Shown here: piece by piece, positions 1 to 8,492 of the stretch
Layout: every line of letters starts with the position of its first letter
Position numbering within the stretch: the stretch's first letter is position 1
Source of the DNA: Clostridiales bacterium
GTDB lineage: Bacteria > Bacillota > Clostridia > Oscillospirales > Acutalibacteraceae
Direction of reading: 5' to 3'
Length of the DNA stretch: 8,498 bases
Assembly (NCBI GenBank): GCA_022791355.1
Contig: JAAVYX010000096.1
Span: 1 to 8,498, forward strand
Notes under the pieces: model-generated
What the model saw: the letters and a program-made list of their open reading frames with translations, nothing else
What the model was told of the DNA's origin: nothing
Database searches by the model: none
Program-made: the position numbers and the translations under genes

Positions 1-175
1 ATATAGATGGGCCGCAGAGAAATCTATAGATTTTCGTTCGGGGCATCGAGCCCCTCGCAAAAATTTTGCTTTGTAAGACAAAGCATAGGATTTCCGGGAG
101 ACGCGTCTTTTGCCTTCTTTTCTTCGCGCACAGAAAAGAAGGTCGCGCCTCGCGATCAGGAAATAGAGGAATAAC
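1..175. other. Intergenic DNA with several small hairpins, no gene
   Basis: I see no convincing gene here. The one open frame running into this stretch starts at a TTG at 66 with no Shine-Dalgarno sequence, and is made of repeat DNA. Visible structures are a 14-bp palindrome at 20-33, a GGGGC/GCCCC hairpin at 40-54, a GCAAAA/TTTTGC palindrome at 57-69, a 7-bp hairpin at 68-84 with a 3-nt loop, and an 11-bp hairpin at 113-142 (arms 113-123 and 132-142). None is followed directly by a clean T-tract on the + strand. They may be the tail of an upstream transcription unit or remnants of dispersed repeats. Confidence 0.5.
113..142. repeat. 11-bp perfect inverted repeat (stem-loop)
   Basis: The arms at 113-123 (CCTTCTTTTCT) and 132-142 are perfectly complementary around an 8-nt loop. 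There is no T-tract after it, so it is not a standard terminator. It is one of several palindromes clustered in the first 150 bases. Confidence 0.6.
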
Positions 176-247
176 AAAAGGATACCTGGCGCGAAACCTC
201 TACCTCAGCCAAAAAAGAAAAGTATATCTGGCGCGAAACCTCTCTCT
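176..247 (+). repeat. Two tandem copies of a 30-bp repeat, period 42 bp
   Basis: The segments 176-205 and 218-247 match at 26 of 30 positions, and share the identical 16-mer CTGGCGCGAAACCTCT at 186-201 and 228-243. A third copy lies inverted at 4131-4160, past the end of carB, and matches the second copy at 26 of 30 positions without gaps. Because the period is a multiple of 3, an open frame across it shows a repeated YLARNL peptide; I take this as a by-product of the repeat and not as protein evidence. The function is unknown. It is probably a dispersed repeat family of this genome. Confidence 0.7.
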
Positions 248-340
248 AAACTAAAAAAATCGATCCATTATACATGATTCATTATGAATTGTTCATGATA
301 AGTTCTCCACATTTTTCCCCCAAAACTCCAATTTTCGCCC
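248..340. other. AT-rich region upstream of the carB-side promoter
   Basis: This is an AT-rich stretch with no gene. It contains an ATTCAT/ATGAAT inverted repeat at 277-289 and, around it, CATGA at 273-277 with TCATG at 293-297. Lying just upstream of the TTGACA box at 341, it could act as an UP element or operator, but nothing in the sequence proves this. Confidence 0.35.
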
Positions 341-369
341 TTGACAAACCTTCTTCGGCATATTATCCT
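341..369 (+). promoter_or_regulatory. Sigma-70/SigA-type promoter
   Basis: A perfect -35 box TTGACA at 341-346 is followed, after 17 nt, by TATCCT at 364-369 (4 of 6 consensus positions). An overlapping TATTAT at 361-366 fits the consensus better but would sit only 14 nt from the -35 box. Transcription would begin near 376. It drives the possible RNA at about 376-507 and, on read-through, carB, for which it is the best promoter I can see. Confidence 0.6.
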
Positions 370-375
370 ATATAG

Positions 376-507
376 AAAAGCCAATAGCCCCAAAGCTTGT
401 CGGTGGGGCGGGTAAATGGGCGAACGCGGGTCTGTAATCGATGGGAAGCGGCCTTGTGGTCAAATGAAATCACGCGGCAGGAAAATGGCCGCCGCGTGTT
501 ATTTTTA
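376..507 (+). ncRNA. Possible structured leader or small RNA ending in a terminator-like hairpin
   Basis: Between the promoter and the terminator-like hairpin at 471-507 lies about 130 nt with no plausible open frame. Visible pairings are GCCCC at 387-391 with GGGGC at 405-409, GGCC/GGTC around 450-462, and the terminal hairpin. A segment GCGGCC at 448-453 could pair with GGCCGC at 487-492, which overlaps the 3' arm of the terminal hairpin, so an alternative antiterminator fold is possible. I looked for TPP, FMN, cobalamin, purine, SAM, ZTP, c-di-GMP and T-box signatures and for a PyrR-type box, and did not recognise any. It may be a leader controlling carB, an independent small RNA, or neither. 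Confidence 0.3.
471..507 (+). terminator. Terminator-like hairpin upstream of carB
   Basis: The arms CACGCGGC at 471-478 and GCCGCGTG at 491-498 pair perfectly over 8 bp around a 12-nt loop, followed by TTATTTTTAT. That is GC-rich stem plus T-rich tail, although the tail is interrupted by an A. It lies about 95 nt after the predicted start of transcription and 390 nt before carB, so it either ends a small RNA or works as an attenuator. Confidence 0.55.
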
Positions 508-880
508 TGGCCAAAGGGGCTGATTCCCTCTAAAAACGGATGGGCGCGGCGTTTGGAGCGGAGGAACGTATGAGAGCGGTTTTCGGCACAGCTGCATACG
601 CTGGGACTTCCTTCCCGGCCGGTAAGTCGCCGGCGGGGAAGGGCTTTGGGTATTTCTCCTGTTTTCCGCAGCCTGTATCGCCCAAATTCGTTATAAACCC
701 TATATGGACCGCGTCCTTTGGAATTTGTTCCTTTTTAACGGCATTTGCAAAACGGTATCTCCCTTCGGCGTTAAGCCGGCGGCGGGGATGGCGTTTTCTT
801 TTTGCCTGAAAGGGCCTATGTGAGCACCCTTTCCATTTCCGCTGCAAGGGGAATGAACAGAAGGGCGGCGTTTGTTAGAC
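508..880 (+). other. Long gene-free stretch before carB, with hairpins and one doubtful small ORF
   Basis: No gene can be called with confidence. A hairpin with arms 610-622 and 630-642 pairs over 12 of 13 positions (one G-G mismatch), and another has arms GAAAGGG at 808-814 and CCCTTTC at 827-833. Neither has a T-tract. A 79-codon open frame at 570-809 has GGAGGA at 560-565 before its ATG, but its protein (begins MRAVFGTAAY, ends RRRGWRFLFA) has no domain I recognise and crosses the palindrome, and a 105-codon frame is open on the other strand over the same bases. If carB is read from the promoter at 341, its untranslated leader would be about 520 nt. I see no good promoter closer to carB. 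Confidence 0.4.
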
Positions 881-896
881 AGAAAGGATGGAAGCT

Positions 897-4061
<3,165 letters not shown>

Positions 4062-4065
4062 TAGC

Positions 4066-4120
4066 AAACCCGGCGTTCTGCATTGTTTGTCTATGCAGAA
4101 CGCCGGGTTTTGATTTTTTT
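4066..4120 (+). terminator. Strong intrinsic terminator of carB
   Basis: Arms at 4066-4083 and 4093-4110 form a perfect 18-bp stem with a 9-nt loop, followed by TGATTTTTTT. It begins 5 nt after the carB stop codon. It should isolate carB from the exporter operon downstream. Confidence 0.95.
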
Positions 4121-4176
4121 ATATTGGATAAGATAGAGGTTTCGCGGCAGATTTTCTTTTCTTATCCAATATAAAA
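4117..4176. repeat. 60-bp palindromic element enclosing an inverted copy of the 30-bp repeat
   Basis: Perfectly complementary 16-bp AT-rich arms lie at 4117-4132 and 4161-4176, with ATATTGGATAAG at 4121-4132 as the core of the left arm. The 28-nt interior, with two bases of the left arm, is a copy of the repeat seen at 176-247, in reverse orientation (4131-4160, 26 of 30 positions like the copy at 218-247). No T-tract follows on either strand, so it is not a terminator. The first bases overlap the T-tract of the carB terminator. It resembles a small non-coding mobile or extragenic palindromic element; no transposase is present. Confidence 0.65.
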
Positions 4177-4262
4177 GAAAAAGCAATTTTGCCGCTAAAT
4201 AAAAACCAAAAAGAAGAAAATCCCCACCCCCATTTTTGTTAAATATTTTTTCATAGAAAGAC
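4177..4262. other. A-rich spacer before the ABC operon promoter
   Basis: This is AT-rich DNA with no gene. TGCCGC at 4190-4195 could pair with GCGGCA at 4144-4149 inside the preceding palindrome, giving an alternative fold. Nothing else is recognisable. Confidence 0.4.
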
Positions 4263-4290
4263 TATACTTTTCAAAAAGAATCCTTATAAT
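4263..4290 (+). promoter_or_regulatory. Probable promoter of the ABC exporter operon
   Basis: A perfect -10 box TATAAT lies at 4285-4290. Sixteen nt upstream is TATACT at 4263-4268, which is only a weak -35 (3 of 6) but could itself be a -10 box of a second, upstream start. Weak -35 promoters often need an activator, but no operator or regulator gene is visible. The transcript would carry a leader of about 210 nt before the first gene. Confidence 0.4.
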
Positions 4291-4508
4291 GGAAGGGAAC
4301 AAGGGGAGACCCTCCCCAAAGAAAAAAATTAAATCCCGCCGTGCGGAAGAGGAAGACGGCGGGCCGCGCGGACCATACCCGCGGGGACGCTCACAAACAG
4401 AAACTGGGAAAAAACTGTTGTGGGTCGGCCCCGCCCTTTTTATTGCCCGTCAAAGGACGGGATAAGGACAGGGAGGGTCCCGGGGCGAAAGAGAAGGGGT
4501 GAACGCAT
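4291..4508 (+). promoter_or_regulatory. Structured 5' leader of the ABC operon, possible attenuator
   Basis: Successive hairpins are visible: GGGGAG/CTCCCC at 4303-4317, CCCGCCGT/ACGGCGGG at 4335-4363, CCGCG/CGCGG at 4364-4384, the terminator-like stem at 4381-4434, and CCCGTC/GACGGG at 4446-4461. The 4364-4384 hairpin uses bases 4381-4384, which also form the base of the terminator-like stem, so the two are mutually exclusive. This is the arrangement expected of an attenuator. A 58-codon open frame (4289-4465, starts MEGNKGRPSP) runs through the terminator stem, but its ATG overlaps the -10 box and it has no clear ribosome site, so I do not call it a gene. In Bacillus subtilis the related bmrCD genes are preceded by the leader peptide gene bmrB, which controls them by ribosome-mediated attenuation; the parallel here is inference. 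Confidence 0.4.
4381..4440 (+). terminator. Terminator-like hairpin inside the ABC leader
   Basis: GCGGGG at 4381-4386 pairs with CCCCGC at 4429-4434. Inside it, CACAAACAG at 4392-4400 pairs with CTGTTGTG at 4415-4422 with one bulged A. The stem is followed by CCTTTTTATT. It lies about 70 nt before the first ABC start codon, so it cannot be the end of carB's transcript, which already has its own terminator. It is best read as a leader attenuator. Confidence 0.5.
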
Positions 4509-6419
4509 ATGTTCCAAATCCGTTGGCTTTGGCGGAACATGACCGGCAAACGAAAATACCTGGTTATGGGCCTGAGCCTGTCGGTCATCACCATGGCCAT
4601 GACCGTTATCGTACCCAAGCTGTCCCAGCTGCTCATCGACGAGGTTATCATCGGCGGGGCCCGGGAAAAGCTGGTCCCGCTGCTGCTGGCCATGTGCGGC
4701 GTGCAGTTAATCCGTACGGTGCTGCGGTATGTCATGGTGTTGTTTATGGAGTTTTCCTCCCAGCACCTGATCATGAACCTGCGGCAGAAAATCTTCGACA
4801 ACATCACCAACCAGGAAATGCGGTTTTTCGATAAAAACCGCACCGGCGACCTGATTACCCGGGTCACCGGCGATATGGAATACGTCCGCCACACCTGCGC
4901 CCAGATTGTTTACACCTTCACCGACTCCATATCGGTGCTGCTGGCGGCTATCGTTTTCCTCTCCACCATGAGCGTGGGGCTGACCCTATGTATGCTGGCG
5001 GTGACGCCGGTAATTGCCTTTTTATCCTTCTTTTATGTCAGACGGATCAAGCCCATCTATTCTAATCTGCGGGAAAAGCTCTCCTCCCTCAACACGGCCG
5101 CCCAGGAAAACATCGCCGGCAACCGGGTGGTGCGGGCCTTTGCCAGAGAGGACTATGAGATTGAGAAGTTCGACCAGTGTAGCAGGGACTTCCGCAAGGC
5201 CAATCTGGTCGCGGCTTACAAGTGGCAGGCCTTTTCCCCGGTGATCGATCTGTTCTGTCAGATTCTATCGGTCATCATGATCCTGGCCGGGGGTATTTTC
5301 GTTATCAATGGCCAGCTGACCTACGGCGAGCTTACCGCCTTCTCGGGGCTTACCTGGGCTTTGGCCAACCCCATGCGCAACATGGGCAACATCTTAAACG
5401 ATATCCAGCGTTTTTTCGCCTCGGCCGACAAGGTCATTGAGGTGTTTTACGCCAAACCCCTGATCGTCGACCGTTACGACTGTCTGGATAAGCCGGAGCG
5501 GATGGAGGGGAAAATCGAGTTCCAGGGCGTATCCTTCGCCTACGGCGACCGGCCGGTGCTGCGGGACCTCTCCTTTACCATCCAGCCCGGAGAGACGGTG
5601 GCTGTCATGGGTCCCACCGGTTCGGGCAAGACCACCTTGGTCAACCTCATCTGCCGGCTGTACGACACAACGGCCGGCCGGGTGCTGGTGGACGATGTGG
5701 ACGTGCGCATGTGGAAGCTGACAAAGCTGCGGGGCTCCATCGGCCTTGCGGCCCAGGACGTTTTCCTCTTCTCGGACACCATCGACGGCAACATCGCCTA
5801 CGGCAATCCGGATATGCCGGAGGAGGAGGTATACGCCTACGCGGCGGCCGCCGCCGCCGACCCCTTCATCCGCAGGATGGAGGAGGGGTACAACACCATT
5901 GTGGGCGAACGGGGCGTGGGACTTTCGGGCGGCCAGCGGCAGCGGATCGCCCTGGCCCGGGCTCTGGCCGTCCAGCCCCCCATTTTGGTGCTGGACGACA
6001 CCACCTCGGCCGTGGATATGGAAACCGAGCGGTTTATTCAACAGCAGCTGCGGCAGCTTCCCTTCCCGTGTACCAAGCTGATCATCGCCCAGCGCATCTC
6101 CTCGGTGAAGGATGCTAGCCGCATCATGATTTTGCAGGACGGCCGGCTGGATATCGGCACCCACGCCGAGCTGGCGGCCAAGCCAGGCTATTATCGTGAA
6201 ATCTGCGAATTGCAGCATGTGCCGGGCCTTCCGGCCTTAGACCCCGCGGACGTGGCGGCCTACGAACGCCAAAAGGCCGGCTGGAAGGCGGAGGACGCGC
6301 CCCAAAAGCCGCCCAAACGTCTGCGGCCCAAGCGGCGGCTGGACGCGGGGGATCATGCGGGGCACAGCGCGGGGAACAGGGAACCGGCCGCGGCCGGTGT
6401 GAAAGGGGGCGAGGCCTGA
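4509..6419 (+). CDS. ABC exporter half-transporter, degenerate-site subunit (BmrC/TM287-like)
   Basis: This is a membrane half-transporter, six transmembrane helices fused to a nucleotide-binding domain, likely exporting drugs or other hydrophobic compounds. The membrane domain covers about residues 15-310. The ATPase domain shows Y345 (A-loop), Walker A GPTGSGKT at 368, Q-loop Q416, canonical signature LSGGQ at 472-476, and Walker B ILVLDD at 492-497. The catalytic glutamate is replaced by aspartate (D497), and the H-loop histidine by glutamine (Q528 in IIAQR). These changes mark the degenerate partner of heterodimeric exporters such as TM287/288, LmrCD and BmrCD, which works with the next gene. 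After about residue 570 comes an unusual tail of about 65 residues, rich in Lys, Arg, Pro and Ala, absent from typical members of roughly 580 residues. AAGGGG at 4494-4499, 9 nt upstream, supports the ATG at 4509. Substrate unknown. Confidence 0.93.
   Translation: MFQIRWLWRNMTGKRKYLVMGLSLSVITMAMTVIVPKLSQLLIDEVIIGGAREKLVPLLLAMCGVQLIRTVLRYVMVLFMEFSSQHLIMNLRQKIFDNITNQEMRFFDKNRTGDLITRVTGDMEYVRHTCAQIVYTFTDSISVLLAAIVFLSTMSVGLTLCMLAVTPVIAFLSFFYVRRIKPIYSNLREKLSSLNTAAQENIAGNRVVRAFAREDYEIEKFDQCSRDFRKANLVAAYKWQAFSPVIDLFCQILSVIMILAGGIFVINGQLTYGELTAFSGLTWALANPMRNMGNILNDIQRFFASADKVIEVFYAKPLIVDRYDCLDKPERMEGKIEFQGVSFAYGDRPVLRDLSFTIQPGETVAVMGPTGSGKTTLVNLICRLYDTTAGRVLVDDVDVRMWKLTKLRGSIGLAAQDVFLFSDTIDGNIAYGNPDMPEEEVYAYAAAAAADPFIRRMEEGYNTIVGERGVGLSGGQRQRIALARALAVQPPILVLDDTTSAVDMETERFIQQQLRQLPFPCTKLIIAQRISSVKDASRIMILQDGRLDIGTHAELAAKPGYYREICELQHVPGLPALDPADVAAYERQKAGWKAEDAPQKPPKRLRPKRRLDAGDHAGHSAGNREPAAAGVKGGEA
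6383..6398. repeat. 16-bp perfect GC palindrome at the gene junction
   Basis: ACCGGCCGCGGCCGGT lies within the last codons of the first ABC gene, 3 nt before the Shine-Dalgarno sequence AAAGGGGG (6402-6409) of the second. Folded in the mRNA it could affect ribosome access. It may also simply reflect GC-rich, low-constraint coding of the tail. Confidence 0.5.
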
Positions 6420-8224
6420 TGGCGCGCAATAAATATGACGTTGACGAGTCTTTAGAGACCCCATTTGACTTTTCCCATCTCAAGCGGAGCCTGGTATATG
6501 TCAAGCGGTACAAGTGGAAGATGCTTTTCGCCATGCTGCTCTCCATCGCCGCCTCCATCGTGGCCCTCTTCGGCCCCAAGTTCATCCAGGCGGCCATCGA
6601 CGTGGCTATGCCCAACAAGGATCTTGCCTTGCTGTTCCGGTACGCCGGGCTGCTCACCGGGTCGATTCTCATCAGCATCCTTTTGTCCACCGCCAGGGGC
6701 TTTATCATGGCCCGGGTAGGGCAGGATATCGTCTACGACATCCGGGACGACCTGTTTAAGCATTTGCAGGCCCTCCCCTTCTCCTACTACGACTCCCGGC
6801 CCCAGGGCAAGATTCTGGTACGGGTGGTGCAGTATGTCAACAAGGTGTCCGACATGCTGTCCAACGGTATTATCAACATCTTTATCGAGCTGTTAAATCT
6901 GGTGTTTATCGCCGTCTTCATGTTTCTGACCGACGCCAAGCTGGCGCTGGTCATTGTGGCCGGCCTGCCGGTGCTGGCGGCCATTATTTTCGCCATCAAA
7001 CCGGCCCAGCGAAGAGCCTGGCAGCAGGTCAACAACAAAACCTCCAACCTGTCGGCCTACACCTGTGAAAACATCGAGGGGGTCAAGGTGACCGAGGGCT
7101 TCAACCGGCAGGCCGAAAACAGCAAAATCTACGACCGGCTCAACAAGCTGACCAACGTCTTCTGGATGAAGGCCATCTACGTCTCCAATCTGGTGGGGCT
7201 TTCGGTGGAAAACATCTCCCAGTGGGTGCTGGCCTTTATGTACATGGCGGGCATCGCCTGGTTTTATCCAGCGGCGTCGGTGGGCGTGATTCTGGCCATG
7301 GGGACCTACGCCTCCCGGTTTTGGCAGCCCATCACCACCCTGGCCATGCTCTACAACAACCTGGTCAACACGGTCTCCTATCTGGAGCGCATTTTCCAGA
7401 CCATCGACGAGCCGGTTGAGATTCGGGACGCGGAAAACGCCTACCAGCTTCCTCCCATCGCCGGCCGGGTGGAGTTTTCCCACGTATCCTTCGAGTATGA
7501 GCCGGGCGTGCGGGTCTTAAACGACGTGAGCTTTACGGTGGAGCCGGGCCAGTCCATCGCCCTGGTCGGCCCCACGGGAGCGGGGAAATCCACCATTGTG
7601 AACCTGGTCAGCCGGTTCTACAACATCACCGAGGGACAGGTGCTCATCGACGGACACAGCGTCTCCCAGGTGACCTTAAAGTCCCTGCGCAGTCAAATGG
7701 GCATCATGCTCCAGGATTCCTTCATTTTTTCAGGCACCATCGCCGACAACATCCGGTACGGCCGGCTGGACGCGACCCAGGCCGAGCTGGAGGCGGCGGC
7801 CAAACGGGTGCAGGCCCATGACTTTATCGCGGGGATGGAGCGGGGGTATGACACCCAGGTAAACGAGCGGGGCGGACGGCTCTCCCAAGGGCAGAAGCAG
7901 CTTATCTCCTTTGCCCGCACCCTGGTGGCCGACCCGAAGATCCTGGTGCTGGACGAGGCCACTTCCTCCATCGACGCGCGCACCGAGCAGCTTTTGCAGC
8001 AGGGCATTCAGGAACTGCTCAAAGGGCGGACCAGCTTTATCATCGCCCACCGACTTTCCACCATCCAGAGCTGCGACCGGATCATGTTTATCGACGGCGG
8101 CCGGATTGTGGAGCAGGGAACCCATGAAGAGCTGATGGCCCAAAAGGGGCGGTATTACGAGCTGTGCACCGCCCAGGACAAGGAGCTTTCCATGGACGAG
8201 GCTTCCACTGTCGTGATCCAGTAA
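6419..8224 (+). CDS. ABC exporter half-transporter, catalytic-site subunit (BmrD/TM288-like)
   Basis: This is the partner of the preceding gene: 601 residues with a membrane domain of six helices (about residues 30-325) and an ATPase domain. The motifs are Y360 (A-loop), Walker A GPTGAGKST at 384, Q-loop Q432, Walker B ILVLDE at 508-513 with the catalytic E513, and H544 in IIAHRLST. The signature is the altered LSQGQ (488-492), with glutamine for the first glycine. In the heterodimer this signature faces the degenerate Walker site of the first subunit, while its own intact Walker B and histidine face the partner's LSGGQ, giving one weak and one hydrolysing site. The opening MARNKYDVDE and a cytoplasmic stretch before the first helix look complete. 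The ATG overlaps the upstream TGA by one base (TGATG), and AAAGGGGG lies 9 nt before it, so translation is likely coupled and the amounts matched. Predicted multidrug exporter; substrate unproven. Confidence 0.95.
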   Translation: MARNKYDVDESLETPFDFSHLKRSLVYVKRYKWKMLFAMLLSIAASIVALFGPKFIQAAIDVAMPNKDLALLFRYAGLLTGSILISILLSTARGFIMARVGQDIVYDIRDDLFKHLQALPFSYYDSRPQGKILVRVVQYVNKVSDMLSNGIINIFIELLNLVFIAVFMFLTDAKLALVIVAGLPVLAAIIFAIKPAQRRAWQQVNNKTSNLSAYTCENIEGVKVTEGFNRQAENSKIYDRLNKLTNVFWMKAIYVSNLVGLSVENISQWVLAFMYMAGIAWFYPAASVGVILAMGTYASRFWQPITTLAMLYNNLVNTVSYLERIFQTIDEPVEIRDAENAYQLPPIAGRVEFSHVSFEYEPGVRVLNDVSFTVEPGQSIALVGPTGAGKSTIVNLVSRFYNITEGQVLIDGHSVSQVTLKSLRSQMGIMLQDSFIFSGTIADNIRYGRLDATQAELEAAAKRVQAHDFIAGMERGYDTQVNERGGRLSQGQKQLISFARTLVADPKILVLDEATSSIDARTEQLLQQGIQELLKGRTSFIIAHRLSTIQSCDRIMFIDGGRIVEQGTHEELMAQKGRYYELCTAQDKELSMDEASTVVIQ

Positions 8225-8230
8225 TTTATA

Positions 8231-8255
8231 CGGGGGACCTTTTTAAGATCCCCCG
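8231..8255 (+). repeat. Stem-loop, first copy of a duplicated 25-bp palindrome
   Basis: CGGGGGA at 8231-8237 pairs with TCCCCCG at 8249-8255. The 25 bases match 8417-8441 except for one base (A at 8248 where the second copy has G at 8434), and that base breaks the stem. It lies 7 nt after the ABC stop codon and has no T-tract after it, so as a terminator it is weak. Confidence 0.7.
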
Positions 8256-8286
8256 CAGAGCTTGTCGACAAAGTCGACAAGCTCTG
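8256..8286. repeat. 14-bp perfect inverted repeat with AAA loop
   Basis: Arms at 8256-8269 (core GAGCTTGTCGAC) and 8273-8286 pair perfectly around three A residues. TCGACAAGCT at 8274-8283 is repeated as TCGACAGGCT at 8404-8413, suggesting shared ancestry of parts of this block. Confidence 0.75.
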
Positions 8287-8377
8287 GAAGGGGGGCCTGA
8301 CCCCCTTCCGGCTACCCCAATCCCATGGTCATGGGATTTGTCGTTTCCAAAACTGACGCGCATGCCGTCGGTTTTGG
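8286..8377. repeat. Run of three further hairpins
   Basis: In order: GGAAGGGGG/CCCCCTTCC (arms 8286-8294 and 8301-8309), AATCCCAT/ATGGGATT (8319-8326 and 8331-8338), and a 12-bp stem with one G-T pair (8347-8358 and 8366-8377) whose loop contains the palindrome GCATGC. None has a T-tract. With the flanking hairpins they make a block of about 210 bases that is almost entirely self-complementary. Confidence 0.6.
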
Positions 8378-8415
8378 CATTGGAAAGCCTGCGCGACCCT
8401 TTTTCGACAGGCTGT

Positions 8416-8450
8416 GCGGGGGACCTTTTTAAGGTCCCCCGCTTTTTCTT
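8416..8450 (+). terminator. Strong intrinsic terminator after the ABC operon
   Basis: GCGGGGGACCTT at 8416-8427 pairs perfectly with AAGGTCCCCCGC at 8431-8442 around a TTT loop, and TTTTTCTT follows. This is the best terminator for the exporter operon, about 190 nt beyond its last stop codon, and the second copy of the palindrome at 8231-8255. Confidence 0.85.
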
Positions 8451-8463
8451 ATTGCCTATAGGC

Positions 8464-8492
8464 TAAAGAAAACCCCTGGTTGAACCAGGGGT
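8464..8492 (-). terminator. Terminator for a convergent minus-strand gene outside the window
   Basis: ACCCCTGG at 8472-8479 pairs with CCAGGGGT at 8485-8492. Read on the minus strand, the stem is followed by TTTTCTTTA (8471-8463), a T-rich tail. On the plus strand it is followed by AAATAA, so it works in one direction only. It implies a minus-strand gene ending just beyond 8498. GCCTATAGGC at 8454-8463 is another short palindrome alongside. Confidence 0.65.

Noticed and set aside
176..247. CRISPR array
   Set aside because: There are only two imperfect copies with a 12-nt gap, no spacer-sized units and no cas genes.
66..254. 62-codon plus-strand frame with a repeated YLARNL peptide
   Set aside because: It starts with TTG without a ribosome site and runs through hairpins and the 30-bp repeat. 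The peptide repeat follows from the 42-bp period of the DNA repeat.
530..847. 105-codon minus-strand frame upstream of carB
   Set aside because: No domain is recognisable, it lies opposite another open frame in GC-rich palindromic DNA, and I found no supporting ribosome site or promoter.
888..896. ATG at 888 as the carB start
   Set aside because: It overlaps the AAGGA ribosome site that is well spaced for the ATG at 897, and the 897 start reproduces the E. coli positions of R129 and R169.
4289..4465. 58-codon frame in the ABC leader as a real gene
   Set aside because: The ATG overlaps the best -10 box, there is no clear ribosome site, and composition is skewed. It is kept only as a hypothesis in the findings.
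5394..6218. 274-codon minus-strand frame inside the first ABC gene
   Set aside because: It is a shadow of the GC-rich coding strand, with no recognisable domain, opposite clear ABC ATPase motifs.
8164..8466. 100-codon plus-strand frame over the terminal hairpins
   Set aside because: It starts inside the second ABC gene in another frame and reads through several hairpins and a terminator.
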